Assembly (NCBI GenBank): GCA_964577115.1 | Contig: CAZNXJ010000002.1 | Coordinates: forward strand, 252,285 to 316,284 | Reading direction: 5' to 3' | From: CAZNXJ01 sp964577115 | Lineage (GTDB): Bacteria; Planctomycetota; Planctomycetia; Pirellulales; Pirellulaceae | Length of the DNA stretch: 64,000 nucleotides | Shown: piece after piece, positions 44,401-52,441 of the stretch | Numbering within the stretch: position 1 is the first letter of the stretch | Layout: each line of letters begins with the position of its first letter | The notes under the pieces: model-generated | Databases searched by the model: none | What the model was told of the DNA's origin: nothing | What the model saw: the letters and a program-made list of their open reading frames with translations, nothing else | Made by a program: the position numbers and the translations under genes

Positions 44401-45263
44401 TCGCCGGCGTGAACTCGCTCGTCGTCAGCCCTCAGGGCGACCAGGTTTTTGCCGGCAGCGTAGCCGTTACGGCCTGGCGCATTCCGGAAGGCTCCCCGGC
44501 AGGCCAAATGGGAGACCGATACTTTGCCACTGCACTGGCCAATCATGCGCAAGCGCCGGGGCTTTGGATATACCAGCTTTGGCAGATCAACCTGTTCAAT
44601 CCCCGCTCGATGAAGAGCCAACGCCAGCGAGCAATCCCGCTTCGTGTCGACGGACCGTTTACCATCAACTCCGCCGGGACCACCCTGGCTGTGGGAGGCC
44701 AGGAGCTTGAGCTGTGGGATTTGCAGACGGGGACGCGGCTCCCCAGTATTTCTCGGTCCGACGGCAAAGTTGTCGCCCTGGCGCTTAGCGATGACGGAAC
44801 GCTCATAGCCGCGTGTATCGAGCAGAACGATACGCAGCGTCTGGAGCTTTTTAATACCGTAAGCGGCAAGCTCATCCATTCGTTCGAAGTTCCGGAAGGT
44901 CAGCACTTAACCTGCCTGGCGTTCAGCCCCGACAGTCGAATATTGGTTGGCGCGGGCTGGGGCGGTCCGCCGCGGCGCTGGAAGGTGGACGACGGCAGCT
45001 CGCTATCGTCGCTCGATGCAGGGGAGGTGAGCGGCCTCGATTTTAGCCCCGATGGGCGCTGGCTTGCGGCGTTGGGACGCGACGAGACAATTCGGATCTG
45101 GGACGCCGTGACGGGCGAAGCGGCGCGGACCATTGCGCTTGGCGAGGATCTCTCGGATGCCTGGCTACGCTCATTAAGCTTTGCGCCCGACAGCCGGCAT
45201 TTGCTGGTCGGTACGGCCAGCGGCATGGTGCTCGTGTTTCGGATAGAAGAGCAAGGGAGATAG
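38481..45263 (+). CDS. Membrane Ser/Thr kinase with zinc ribbon, WD40 propellers and LRRs
   Basis: Predicted protein of 2260 residues from ATG 38481. A short helical N-terminus leads to a zinc ribbon (CPHC near 94, CESCG near 118), then a Hanks-type kinase at about 130-395 with all key residues: glycine loop LGVGAYGVV, Lys161, catalytic Asp253 (VVHRDLKPSN), Asp271 (DFG) and GTPAYMSPEQARG. One membrane span (about 417-443) and a coiled coil follow. A first WD40 block (about 556-1137, some twelve SPDG-type repeats), a helical TPR-like part, leucine-rich repeats (about 1350-1560) and a second WD40 block (about 1665-2257) complete it. It is a receptor-like kinase with a very large ligand- or protein-binding part. 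The ligand is unknown. It ends 21 bases from the convergent channel gene. Confidence 0.92.
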   Translation: MTSARGRSEYLQQLVRQALKLPADQREAWLARRAGEDKRLLHELQVLLEKYDQPQTKAGPLDTIELPQPEAAPERPRGLRIHCPHCHNAVEVLKDADDALEQILCESCGSSFQIVEGRTTTYSSECRRIGRFTLVEQLGVGAYGVVWRGRDAELDREVAVKIPREGRLSPEEQAKFLREARAAAQLAHPHIVAVHEIGRDDGRLYIVSDLVRGLTLADWLTGQTASPRQAAEWCAKIADALDHAHQQGVVHRDLKPSNVLLDEQLEPRITDFGLAKRDAGEITMTIEGQVLGTPAYMSPEQARGSGHNADRRSDIYSLGVILFELLTGERPFRGNARMLIHQVLSEDAPSPRKLDASIPRDLETICLKCLEKDPAKRYSTARELAEELRRWLRGEPVLARPISRAARAVRWAHRNRAIAALATTVLVVLLTGIVVSGSFAVLANRHAQELQIALWNVDAQRSRADQQAAQAIARSEEARRERNRALQAEREMRRLLYQADMRNAFQALSDGNTGRVREHLLAHVPEPGQTDLRGWEWYHLWDRIHDYTTLLPHMPAVTSLAISKDGRYLASVDASWGMVRFWELPTGQLVSLIREATNLRHVEFSPDGTLLTAGKWDVTEAPIWNWQRGLPQTTLEAPASLFVSVAWHPAGNLLAGGSKYNGRIQLFDVSTGEVVRGMAVPTSTVGRITFSPDGSLLAARANSGEIHLIDMESGETRTTLPGSGGYGFEFFTLRFSADGERLVTSGPQGTHLWDVRSPGTSTQLEGHSAVNDAVFSPDGRIVYTAGDDGRVVAHRADNGQPLQAYLGHAQRARALVMSSDGKLLVSAGEDGLILVRDLARQTPTVIDQSLVLAHSPPNESPTSRSAAFLPDGRMISAWGKHIIIWNEKFTAPESLIDTGTSVHRFAVSPTGAICASYHLGDQRIALWDVAQGSHIGTLEARTHVNCLAFSPDGEQLLAGGRDRHGFVVWDLQTLSRHHSLRIDHWANRAAWSPDRKTIAAASDLPGPVQLYDAESARPRMTLARQDTEIYALAFSPDGRMVVSGGADANVTLSDAASGETISVLRGHIGSVLDLTFSPDGNLLASAATDGTVRLWDIPERRERAVFSVGKDKSITTVCFSPDGRTLVAVEGDHLHIWRAASEDDVAAQLSRERALQNVSRLELLESLVRGHGRRDLEPDLAHAIFMEAYTNVIQGDIKAASAALERVEDLIENAKPRNEALALRWQELAYYIAELRPAMLMAEGRTQKAQEALKEAYRLWGEFPQELQRRPLAGLALPNRGELRRQRLAAATEAEFERAVAEEFLFQNLPQPVTITLVDGTTLVLTTPHDVPDEPFHVREIRLWSDSVSDADIEILARLPELEALTIFESNETPIDSAIIDKLSLLRRLRRLSLDKLSSRTLTHVAQLRQLEQLTLRGADLSQLSEDDLAAFGRMGNVRWLELDGTAASNELVRAIATMPNLEYLNLARTPVADEALRELAECSGLKYLILDSTLVSDEGVIEILTLPSLRELLLRETNVTDAIVEAALRRAEPLDYFGLNATRVSSRGVALLRHAWPNCELFHDASPETRNASRSFPALDTLRQRLNVVREEIASGASTAARWRSELVPWHFAEQGTPHGVEIASLLRTFPWPLDQLERAALSDEQRRMMETVAGRVPEELVAVFGDGRLTFWGEGFGRAAFGEKHVAVLSYNGNYQEWNSANGLFERVVKGWPSVCGLSPDGSLAASTDENTLRVWETADAAVVREWDGVGTVRFVAFRPGADQIAVALANGRLKLYSYGDVTEPIEVRSGGPAAVAVDFDPSGEYLVERDSDMELRVWRVHPLSDHPAPIASVRTQHGTDRENRLLAVARDAKVIAVAGTSAIELYFGHDGTRIGQIDLRMLNRDNRRLDLLDSLAISPDGSLLVGGDNSGQIGFWSVPDGQNLGIIRERVSWVNILEFSDDGKLLAAGGHDSLTLIDPVLRTVVAQADPLAGVNSLVVSPQGDQVFAGSVAVTAWRIPEGSPAGQMGDRYFATALANHAQAPGLWIYQLWQINLFNPRSMKSQRQRAIPLRVDGPFTINSAGTTLAVGGQELELWDLQTGTRLPSISRSDGKVVALALSDDGTLIAACIEQNDTQRLELFNTVSGKLIHSFEVPEGQHLTCLAFSPDSRILVGAGWGGPPRRWKVDDGSSLSSLDAGEVSGLDFSPDGRWLAALGRDETIRIWDAVTGEAARTIALGEDLSDAWLRSLSFAPDSRHLLVGTASGMVLVFRIEEQGR

Positions 45264-45284
45264 CGCGGGGCGGCCGAGCGGAGA

Positions 45285-46976
45285 TCAATTTTCCGCGAAC
45301 TGCGCCATGTACTGCTTTTCGTTATCGGCACTGCCGATCAGAATCAAGCGCGCGTCTGGGGAAAGCCGTGTATCGGGCGGTGGATTGGCGATCATGTGCT
45401 CCCCCGTTCGAATCGCGACGACGTTGCAGCCGGTTGATTCACGGATGGAGGTCTCGCCGAGCGTGCGGCCGGCGAGCTTGGGCGGAACGTCGACCTCGAA
45501 AGCGCTGAGCCCCTCGGCCAGCAGCAAGACGTCGTGCCGCCGCAGCAGATTGAAAATGGCGTTCGCGCCGATCGATGCGTACGACATGACGAAATCAGCA
45601 CCCGCGCGGTGTAAAGTATCGACGTTGCGATCAACGGTCGAACGGCTGATGATCTGAATGTCCGGGCGCAGTCGCCGGCAATACAGCGTCAGGTACACAT
45701 TCATGTCGTCGTCGCTCGTCGTAATCACAACTGCGGGCGACTCCATCAGACCGCCGCGACGGAGCACGTGCAGATCCGCGGCGTTGCCGACGATGAGCCG
45801 GTCCGATGCCAAGCCTGCCTCCGGAGCGCGTTCAATGATCCGGTAGTCGACTTTCTGACGCGCTAGTTCCTCGGCGCACGCCTGGCCGACTCGTCCACCG
45901 CCGATGATCACTACCGGCGCGTCGATGGATCGATAGATGCAAAACAGCGCATCGTAGTCGTCCAGTTGTTCGCGCGTGCCGGCCAGCAGCAACACGGTGC
46001 TTGGCAAAATGCGTGTTTCGGGGCCGGCCGCACTGAACTCGCCACGCTCCCACACGCCTACGACGTTGACCTGGGCATGTTCAGGTAGCCGGATCTCGCG
46101 CAGCGTGCGGTTCACGAGCGGCGTATCGGCCGCAGCTGCCTCGGCGATCAAGACGCCGCCCACCTGACCAATCACGTGGCTCTTCGCGTCCCGCCCGAGC
46201 ACTCGCCGAGCAAGCCCGCGGCCCATCATCTGCGACAGTTCGAGCACACGGCTGCACCCGGCCATCTGAAGAATGTCCACCGAGGCGGCATCGCGCGCGG
46301 TTGCGACGATCGGCGTCCGTGCGGCTACGGACCGTGCGGTGAATGTGACGTTGGTATTGACCATGTCGCTCAGCGTCGTGGCGAGCAATGCCGCGTTGGG
46401 AAGACGCAGCCGTTCGTACGTCAGTGGATCGTCTCGTTCGCCCACAACCACATCGATGTCCGTGTCATGGAGCCGTAAGGCGGCTTCGACATCCGGCACC
46501 AAGACGACATAGGGATAATGACGCTGCTCGAGCAGACGAATCAGAGCGGTCTCGACGGGCCCGTAGCTCAGCAGCACCACATGCCCCGACACCTCGCGAG
46601 GAAGCTCGCGCGGGGCAAGCGCCGCGACCTGGGCCTGCATCCAGGGAGCGTAGAAGAACTCGATGAACGTAAACGGCAGGAGGACGAGCATGAACAGCGT
46701 GCCGCTCAGTAACACGACGATCGAAAACATGCGGCCCACGTCCGAATGGAACGTGATGTCGCCGAAGCCGAGCGTCGACATGACGGTCAGTGTCCAGTAC
46801 GCGCCCGTGATCCAGCTATACCTCCGCCCCTCCCACACCATGAGGAGGTGGAAGATCACGGTATAGACGAGCACCAGCACGGTCATCGCGAGCAGCAGGA
46901 ACCAAAGAATCCGGAGGTTGCGCTTCGCGGTGCGGGTAGCGAGTTGGTGTGTGAAGAGCGCGGGTAGGAATTTCAT
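45285..46976 (-). CDS. Two-RCK potassium channel
   Basis: Predicted protein of 563 residues. A two-membrane-span channel module (spans at about 22-48 and 80-108) surrounds the pore helix and selectivity filter TLGFGD (68-73), a GFG variant of TVGYGD. Two RCK/TrkA-N Rossmann domains follow: the first (HVVLLSYGPVETALIRLL) lacks the strict GxGxxG, while the second (VVIIGGGRVGQACAEEL) has it. A TrkA-C domain closes the protein (LAGRTLGETSIRESTGCNVVA). It should be a ligand-gated K+ (possibly less selective) channel in the inner membrane. It lies just downstream of the NfeD/flotillin/AAA+ operon on the same strand, behind an inverted repeat, so a shared role is possible. Confidence 0.92.
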   Translation of the reverse strand: MKFLPALFTHQLATRTAKRNLRILWFLLLAMTVLVLVYTVIFHLLMVWEGRRYSWITGAYWTLTVMSTLGFGDITFHSDVGRMFSIVVLLSGTLFMLVLLPFTFIEFFYAPWMQAQVAALAPRELPREVSGHVVLLSYGPVETALIRLLEQRHYPYVVLVPDVEAALRLHDTDIDVVVGERDDPLTYERLRLPNAALLATTLSDMVNTNVTFTARSVAARTPIVATARDAASVDILQMAGCSRVLELSQMMGRGLARRVLGRDAKSHVIGQVGGVLIAEAAAADTPLVNRTLREIRLPEHAQVNVVGVWERGEFSAAGPETRILPSTVLLLAGTREQLDDYDALFCIYRSIDAPVVIIGGGRVGQACAEELARQKVDYRIIERAPEAGLASDRLIVGNAADLHVLRRGGLMESPAVVITTSDDDMNVYLTLYCRRLRPDIQIISRSTVDRNVDTLHRAGADFVMSYASIGANAIFNLLRRHDVLLLAEGLSAFEVDVPPKLAGRTLGETSIRESTGCNVVAIRTGEHMIANPPPDTRLSPDARLILIGSADNEKQYMAQFAEN

Positions 46977-46996
46977 CGACGTGAAGTGTACCCCTT

Positions 46997-47046
46997 CGTT
47001 TGTATCGTTTCGAGGGGAACTACGAATGACTCGAATGATACAAACG
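46997..47046. terminator. Inverted repeat between the AAA+ gene and the channel gene
   Basis: CGTTTGTATC (46997-47006) and GATACAAACG (47037-47046) are perfect arms, extended inward by near-matching TTCGAG and CTCGAA. The 30-base centre also holds a doubled CGAATGA. It sits after the AAA+ stop and before the channel start (both leftward), so it may end the operon transcript or control the channel gene. No T run is present. Confidence 0.45.
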
Positions 47047-47063
47047 TGGGCGGCTTGGTGGGA

Positions 47064-50000
47064 TTAGGCGCGGTTCCGAGCGGCTTCCAGCTCGGCGAGA
47101 AGCCGCTGGTAGCTGGCCAGGCAGGTTTCGACCGATTGCTGGAGCCGAGTGACCTCGGCCGTTTGCCGTTCGGTCGATTGCTGCAGGGGCGCAAGCCACG
47201 CATTCATCAGCTCGAACTGCCGCTGAACGACCTCCAAAATCGAACGCGGCACCTTGTGCTGCACCACGACTTTGGAAATGGCCTTCCCGTCTGTCTCGGA
47301 CGGCGCGTCGCTGCCGGGCAACGCCGTTGGGCGAGCGATCGATTCGCGCAAGGCGCCGAGCTGCTCGGCGAGCGCATCCATCCGCGCGATGGTCAGCTGC
47401 TGATCGCCGTCCTGCTGAGCGAGGCGCGCGGTGGCGTCGATGACGGCTTTGCGGATCATTTCCAGGCCTTCGGTGACGCTGCCCAGCTGCGCGATGACGA
47501 GGCCCGCTTTATCGTCCGAACCAACGCCACGCAGCTTGAGGTTCTGCCGGAAGGCCCGGCAGATATCGTCCCAGCGCTGCTGCTGCTCGTCGGTCATGAT
47601 GCCCATGAGCTGCCGGAACTTCAGCAGATTCGCCTCGGTGTCGGCGGTCAGTGTCTGCGCGTCGTTCTCATAGTTCGAAACGATGAGCCCCGTCAGCTCG
47701 TCGTCGTTCATCATCGGCACTACTTTCTCGGCGATACGGTTCATGTTGCGGTACGAGCCCTGCAACTTGAACGGCGGCTCCGTGCGGTACTCGTCGGCTT
47801 GTGCCGCCGAGCGGATGTACTGCCGGTTGACGCGGAGCACCACATCGCGGACGCGCAGCAGCTTCTTCAGCACGGACACCGCGTCAGCAATCTCGTCGGG
47901 CGAGTAATTACCTTCCAGTTCGACGTCGCTCTGATTGCCCGTCGTGGCGATTTTTAGCAGCCCGTGGATATCCTGTGGATACCGCCCGACGATCTGGGCG
48001 AGCGTCGGGTTCGACATCATCGAGTTTTCGACGTAGCTCAGTTCGAAGACATCCTGCGTATCGCCAATGATTTCACCGAGATTGTAGATGTCGGCCCGGT
48101 TGGCCAGCATGTCCGGGATCTGGAACCGTTCGCCGCTTTCCGTGTACGGATTGCCCGCCATGACGACTGCCACCCGCCTGCCGCGCAGATCGTAGGTGCG
48201 CGAGCGGCCGCGGTAAACACCTTCGATTCTGCGCTGTGCGTCGCACAGCGAAATGAACTTCTGGAGTAGCTCGGGATGGCAATGCTGAATGTCGTCGAGG
48301 TACAGCATCACGTTGTCGCCCATCTCGAGTGCCAGGTTCAGACGCTCGAGCTCCTCCCGCGCCGCGGCATTGGTGGCCTCCGAAGGATCGATGGACGTTA
48401 CTCGGTGACCGATTGCCGGGCCATTGATTTTCACGAAGACGAGTCCGAGACGATTCGCCAGGTATTCCATCAGCGTCGTCTTGCCGTATCCCGGCGGAGA
48501 CACGAGCAGCAATAGCCCCATCCGCTCGGCTCGCTTCTGATCGCCCGCCGCGCCGATCTGTTTGGCCAGGTTGTCACCGATCAGCGGGAGATAAACCGAA
48601 TCGATGAGCTTGTTGCGGACGAATGACGACAGGACTTTGGCCTGGAAATCGGCGAGTCGCAGCCGCTCGCGCGCTTCGTCGATCAGTTCGCGTTTCCGCG
48701 CCGTGAGACGCGTGAATCGCGGCACGACGTCGGCCATGTACCGGCTGAGCTTATGGCAGAACGTGTTGTAATGGAGATCGTATGTGTGCTCTCGCACGAC
48801 CGGATGATCGCCCGCCATCGGGCTCAGCCGCCGCCGCAGCTCGCCGTCGCTGATCTTCGCGGCGTCGAGCTTTCCTTGGAGCAAGAGGACGGCGAATTCA
48901 TCCGCGTAGATCTCGTCGTCGCTCGTCGGGCGCCCCGCGAGAAACGCATTCGCCCAGTCGCGGGCAAGACGCAGCGAAGTGAGTGGGTGTTGCTGGACGG
49001 CGTGCAGCGACTTCTGAAAGGCTTCGGTGCCCTGGTGGGTACGGAGCTGCGCGTGAAATTCGTCGTACAGGTTGGCTGCGGTGCGACTGACAACGAACCC
49101 GACATCGCGAACACATTCGGCGTAAAGGTATTCCGCCGCCTCCCGCGCATGGGAACGATCGAACACACCGCTCCGCATGGCGAAGTCGTCGAGCGCTTCG
49201 GCTAGTTCCGCCACGTACGCGTCGCGCTGTTCAGGCCTCGGAAAATAACGTACGACCGCGCTGTGCCCTCGTAACAGGGCCGATAACCGCGACTTTTCGG
49301 CGGGCTCGCAGAAGTACGTCCAGTAGGCAACCGCCATGGCCCGTGCGGCCGGATGGTATCGAAGCAGTCCGGCGAGCGACCGCACTTCGGCGAGCGCATG
49401 CACCAGCAGGCTCGCGTCGACATCGTGCACGCCCTTCAAATAGCCTTCCTGGTAGCGCGGCCCCATGAATCGGCGGACCCATTCCAGTCGCTGCGCCTCG
49501 TCCATTTGCATGATGGCCGCGAGCGTCGGGCCTTCGGGCGTATCGATCGTCTGTAGTAGTTGATACGCCAGGTACTCGGCGCGGTACACCTGCGAGTTTT
49601 CCGAGACAAGCTCCTGCGACCAAAGGTCGCGCGCCGCATCGAGCGCTGGATCGTCAATCGGTTCGAAGTAGTTCGTCCCGGTCAGGTGAATATGCATCCG
49701 GTTGTCGCGGACGATAAGCGTCACGTCGAGCGGCTGCGTGTTGACAGAGAAGCGGTGCCGGCCGAGCTGAATGGTGTTCTCGCCGGCGACAAACAGGTCC
49801 TGCCGGTCGCGAAGCTGCCGCAGCCCGTCCTCGCGCAGGGCCTTCAGCCGGCTTTGTAGCTCGTCGACTTTGACGCTGTCTTCGAGCTCGGTGAGCTGCC
49901 GGATGATGTCGCGGACTTTTTCGACCATCAGGTCGGACGCGAAGTAGCCATTGATTTCGCTGACCGACTGAAGCGTATCGATCCGCGACTTCATGCCCTT

Positions 50001-52337
50001 GAGGATGCGATCGGCCGCGCTCATCAGCGCGCCGGCTCGCTTGTTCCGCGCCTCGATGAGCGCCAGCTTCCGAGCTTCGAATGCGCTATAGGTTTCCTCG
50101 CGCTTTTCCGCTAGCTGCACGACGAACTCGTCGAACTCGGCGAAGCGTCCTTCGAGCTCCTCGATCTGGACCGCCAGCTTCGTCAAAAACTCGTCACAGC
50201 GTGGCGGCGAATCGCACATTTCGAGATAATTGACGACGGACTGGTTCAGCAGCTTGAGCTGTGCGTGGAATTCGGCCGCGCCTTCTGCCGACTGGAGCTC
50301 CTTCGTGCGGCTCTTGATTCGCGCCCGTGTATGGTTCAGTCGCGCGAACAGGGCGGAGATCGCGTCGATAATCGCCGTCCGCTGCGTCGCATCTTCGATT
50401 TTCAGATTGCTGACCACGTCGATCAGCATTTCCAGATCCGCGGCGCCGCGCGTAACGTCTTCGTCCAGCTTCTTGGCTTCGACCACGGTCGCGAGGCTAT
50501 CGATCTGTTCGGCCTGCTGGCTGATCCGCTGCTCGTAGGGATCGAGCGCCGTGGATTCCAAAAGGAACGCAACACAGCGGTGCGCCAGCCGGTCGGTATC
50601 TTCGGCGACGTGCTTTTCGAGCTTTTCAACGGTCGCCACGTCAACGTACCGGAGCTCGCGGAGACCAATCACTTCGCCCCGCAGGCGGCGCAGTTCGGTC
50701 AGCGACGAGACGAACTCATCGATTGACGCAAAGCGGCGGCGATGGACGGCCGCGATCGTCTCGGCGACCTGCTTCTGCATCGCCGCGGTTTGCTGCGCCG
50801 TATTGCGCCGCACGCGGACGACTTTTTCAAATTCCTCAACGGCCGCAGCCGCAGTATCGCGGATTTGCAGCAGCGGCTCGGCCAGGTTGAACGTTTCCTC
50901 CCGGCCGATCCAGAAATAGGCGTCGATGATTTCGCCGCACAGCTTCGCCAGGTCTACGTACAAATTGGAGTACGTATCGCCTTTGGCAAGCAACCCCAGG
51001 ACGGCGTTGCACTCGGCCATCCCGCGTACGATATCGCGGTTGCCGACTTTGTAGACGAGCGATTCCGTGTCGCTGACCGGTAGCGGCAAATCCTCCGAAA
51101 CGTAGGGCGTCCGCCAGATCTGTAAGGCATGGTGCTTTTGCGGTTCGTCCTGTCGCTTGAAACAGATCAGTTCACCGCCGTGCAGCAGCGTTGCGCCATG
51201 GCAGATTAGCGGCGAGCTGACCTGCTGCTCGATCATGTTGTACTCGAGCAGCACGACCTCGCCGGAAACGAGGTTTCGGAAAACGTAGAGAAAATCTTCG
51301 CCGTTCGGTGCGGCGATCCGGCGCTCGAACACGAGATCGTCGGGGACGTTTTCGAAGATTTTGCAGTCACCGGTCTGGAGGTAGAAGCCGTTCGGAAAGA
51401 TGAGCCCGTGATCGTCGGGCAGCAGGACGCACGCGTGCTCGACGGCATCCCACCGCCGCGCTTCCTGAGTTTTCTCGTTGTAGACGATGTGGCGGTATTC
51501 GTTTTCCTTGTACGGGCGAATGCGCAGCAGGATCAAGTTGCCAATGATCGCGTAGTAGATCTCGGCATCGTCCAGCGTCTGATCCTTCTCGCGGACTTCC
51601 TCGCTGTAGATACCCTCGCCGGTGTCCGTGTTGTTTTCGATCTTGATCGTCAAGTCGCCGCCGACCGTTTCGACGAATAAGCGATCTTCGATGGCGACGT
51701 GCGGATGAAGGCCGAAGTGATGCTGATCGCGCGTGGTGCGGATCCACTCGAACTCGTGTTGCGGAGGTAGGCGGACCTCGTGGTCGCTGCGGTTGTCGAT
51801 ATAGATCAGCTCGTCGCCCGCCACCTGCCACTTGAGCGCCTTGATGTCCCCGGTCGTACGGCCGACCTGAAACACCATGTACAGCAGCGCGCCATCGCGG
51901 AAGAAACGCAGGAAGGTGGCGTTTTTGTAATAGCGGTAGATCTCACTGAAGTCGCGTTGAAAGTTGCCGTCCTCGAGTATGTCCAAAGGCAGCTCGTGGA
52001 AGACATTATCGCGCAGCTCATAGATGCCAAACACGTCGGCCGGTTCGGTCGTGGCCTTGAGACCGAAGCGGACGTTGTATCCGAACAGGAAGCGCGTCTT
52101 CAGCGCGGCGACGTCGCGCGGCACGCAGTTGTGGACCGTCGTGATCCGTTCGGTCGCCAGCAAGGTCGATTCGATGGAACCGAAGACTTCGCGCCGCTTG
52201 TTGTTCAGCTTGTCGAGGCGCGTGCGCAGTTGATCGGCGTAGGACTTGAGCCGGGATTGAATGATTTCGTAGGAGCCGCCTTCCAGCTGCACCTGCCCGG
52301 AGGCCCCCGAGTCCGGCTCGGTTGCGGTCGTCGCCAT
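47064..52337 (-). CDS. Giant AAA+ ATPase, DUF3686-type
   Basis: Predicted protein of 1757 residues from ATG 52337. The N-terminal third (to about 450) is beta-rich with aromatic repeats (FLRFFRDGALLYMVFQVG, HEFEWIRTTRDQHHFGLHPH), perhaps a propeller, and matches proteins annotated as DUF3686/DNA repair ATPase. Long coiled coils follow (about 480-900). The AAA+ domain is near the C-terminus: Walker A SPPGYGKTT (near 1280), Walker B MLYLDDIQ (near 1342) and sensor-1 AGNPYTESG (near 1396), as in MoxR-like ATPases. The DNA repair label has no direct proof that I know of. It is the last gene of an operon with the NfeD-like and flotillin genes, suggesting a membrane-linked remodelling machine. Confidence 0.88.
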   Translation of the reverse strand: MATTATEPDSGASGQVQLEGGSYEIIQSRLKSYADQLRTRLDKLNNKRREVFGSIESTLLATERITTVHNCVPRDVAALKTRFLFGYNVRFGLKATTEPADVFGIYELRDNVFHELPLDILEDGNFQRDFSEIYRYYKNATFLRFFRDGALLYMVFQVGRTTGDIKALKWQVAGDELIYIDNRSDHEVRLPPQHEFEWIRTTRDQHHFGLHPHVAIEDRLFVETVGGDLTIKIENNTDTGEGIYSEEVREKDQTLDDAEIYYAIIGNLILLRIRPYKENEYRHIVYNEKTQEARRWDAVEHACVLLPDDHGLIFPNGFYLQTGDCKIFENVPDDLVFERRIAAPNGEDFLYVFRNLVSGEVVLLEYNMIEQQVSSPLICHGATLLHGGELICFKRQDEPQKHHALQIWRTPYVSEDLPLPVSDTESLVYKVGNRDIVRGMAECNAVLGLLAKGDTYSNLYVDLAKLCGEIIDAYFWIGREETFNLAEPLLQIRDTAAAAVEEFEKVVRVRRNTAQQTAAMQKQVAETIAAVHRRRFASIDEFVSSLTELRRLRGEVIGLRELRYVDVATVEKLEKHVAEDTDRLAHRCVAFLLESTALDPYEQRISQQAEQIDSLATVVEAKKLDEDVTRGAADLEMLIDVVSNLKIEDATQRTAIIDAISALFARLNHTRARIKSRTKELQSAEGAAEFHAQLKLLNQSVVNYLEMCDSPPRCDEFLTKLAVQIEELEGRFAEFDEFVVQLAEKREETYSAFEARKLALIEARNKRAGALMSAADRILKGMKSRIDTLQSVSEINGYFASDLMVEKVRDIIRQLTELEDSVKVDELQSRLKALREDGLRQLRDRQDLFVAGENTIQLGRHRFSVNTQPLDVTLIVRDNRMHIHLTGTNYFEPIDDPALDAARDLWSQELVSENSQVYRAEYLAYQLLQTIDTPEGPTLAAIMQMDEAQRLEWVRRFMGPRYQEGYLKGVHDVDASLLVHALAEVRSLAGLLRYHPAARAMAVAYWTYFCEPAEKSRLSALLRGHSAVVRYFPRPEQRDAYVAELAEALDDFAMRSGVFDRSHAREAAEYLYAECVRDVGFVVSRTAANLYDEFHAQLRTHQGTEAFQKSLHAVQQHPLTSLRLARDWANAFLAGRPTSDDEIYADEFAVLLLQGKLDAAKISDGELRRRLSPMAGDHPVVREHTYDLHYNTFCHKLSRYMADVVPRFTRLTARKRELIDEARERLRLADFQAKVLSSFVRNKLIDSVYLPLIGDNLAKQIGAAGDQKRAERMGLLLLVSPPGYGKTTLMEYLANRLGLVFVKINGPAIGHRVTSIDPSEATNAAAREELERLNLALEMGDNVMLYLDDIQHCHPELLQKFISLCDAQRRIEGVYRGRSRTYDLRGRRVAVVMAGNPYTESGERFQIPDMLANRADIYNLGEIIGDTQDVFELSYVENSMMSNPTLAQIVGRYPQDIHGLLKIATTGNQSDVELEGNYSPDEIADAVSVLKKLLRVRDVVLRVNRQYIRSAAQADEYRTEPPFKLQGSYRNMNRIAEKVVPMMNDDELTGLIVSNYENDAQTLTADTEANLLKFRQLMGIMTDEQQQRWDDICRAFRQNLKLRGVGSDDKAGLVIAQLGSVTEGLEMIRKAVIDATARLAQQDGDQQLTIARMDALAEQLGALRESIARPTALPGSDAPSETDGKAISKVVVQHKVPRSILEVVQRQFELMNAWLAPLQQSTERQTAEVTRLQQSVETCLASYQRLLAELEAARNRA

Positions 52338-52368
52338 CGTTGTGCTCTCGCTGCTGGATCCACAAAGG

Positions 52369-52400
52369 ACCTGGATGACGCGCTGGGGCGTCATCCAGGT
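52369..52400. promoter_or_regulatory. Stem-loop between flotillin and AAA+ genes
   Basis: ACCTGGATGACGC (52369-52381) and GCGTCATCCAGGT (52388-52400) are perfect 13-base arms around a six-base loop in the 104-base spacer, 31 bases before the AAA+ ATG. In the leftward mRNA it is followed by CCTTTG, a poor T run. It could weaken read-through or set the ratio of the two proteins. Confidence 0.5.
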
Positions 52401-52441
52401 CTTTACCGTGCTTTCCGCGTCATCCGTGGATTACGGAGGGG

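Noticed and set aside
46986..47957. 323-codon open frame antisense to the giant AAA+ gene
   Set aside because: It is fully inside the AAA+ coding region, apart from the spacer with the inverted repeat, and has no recognisable domain.
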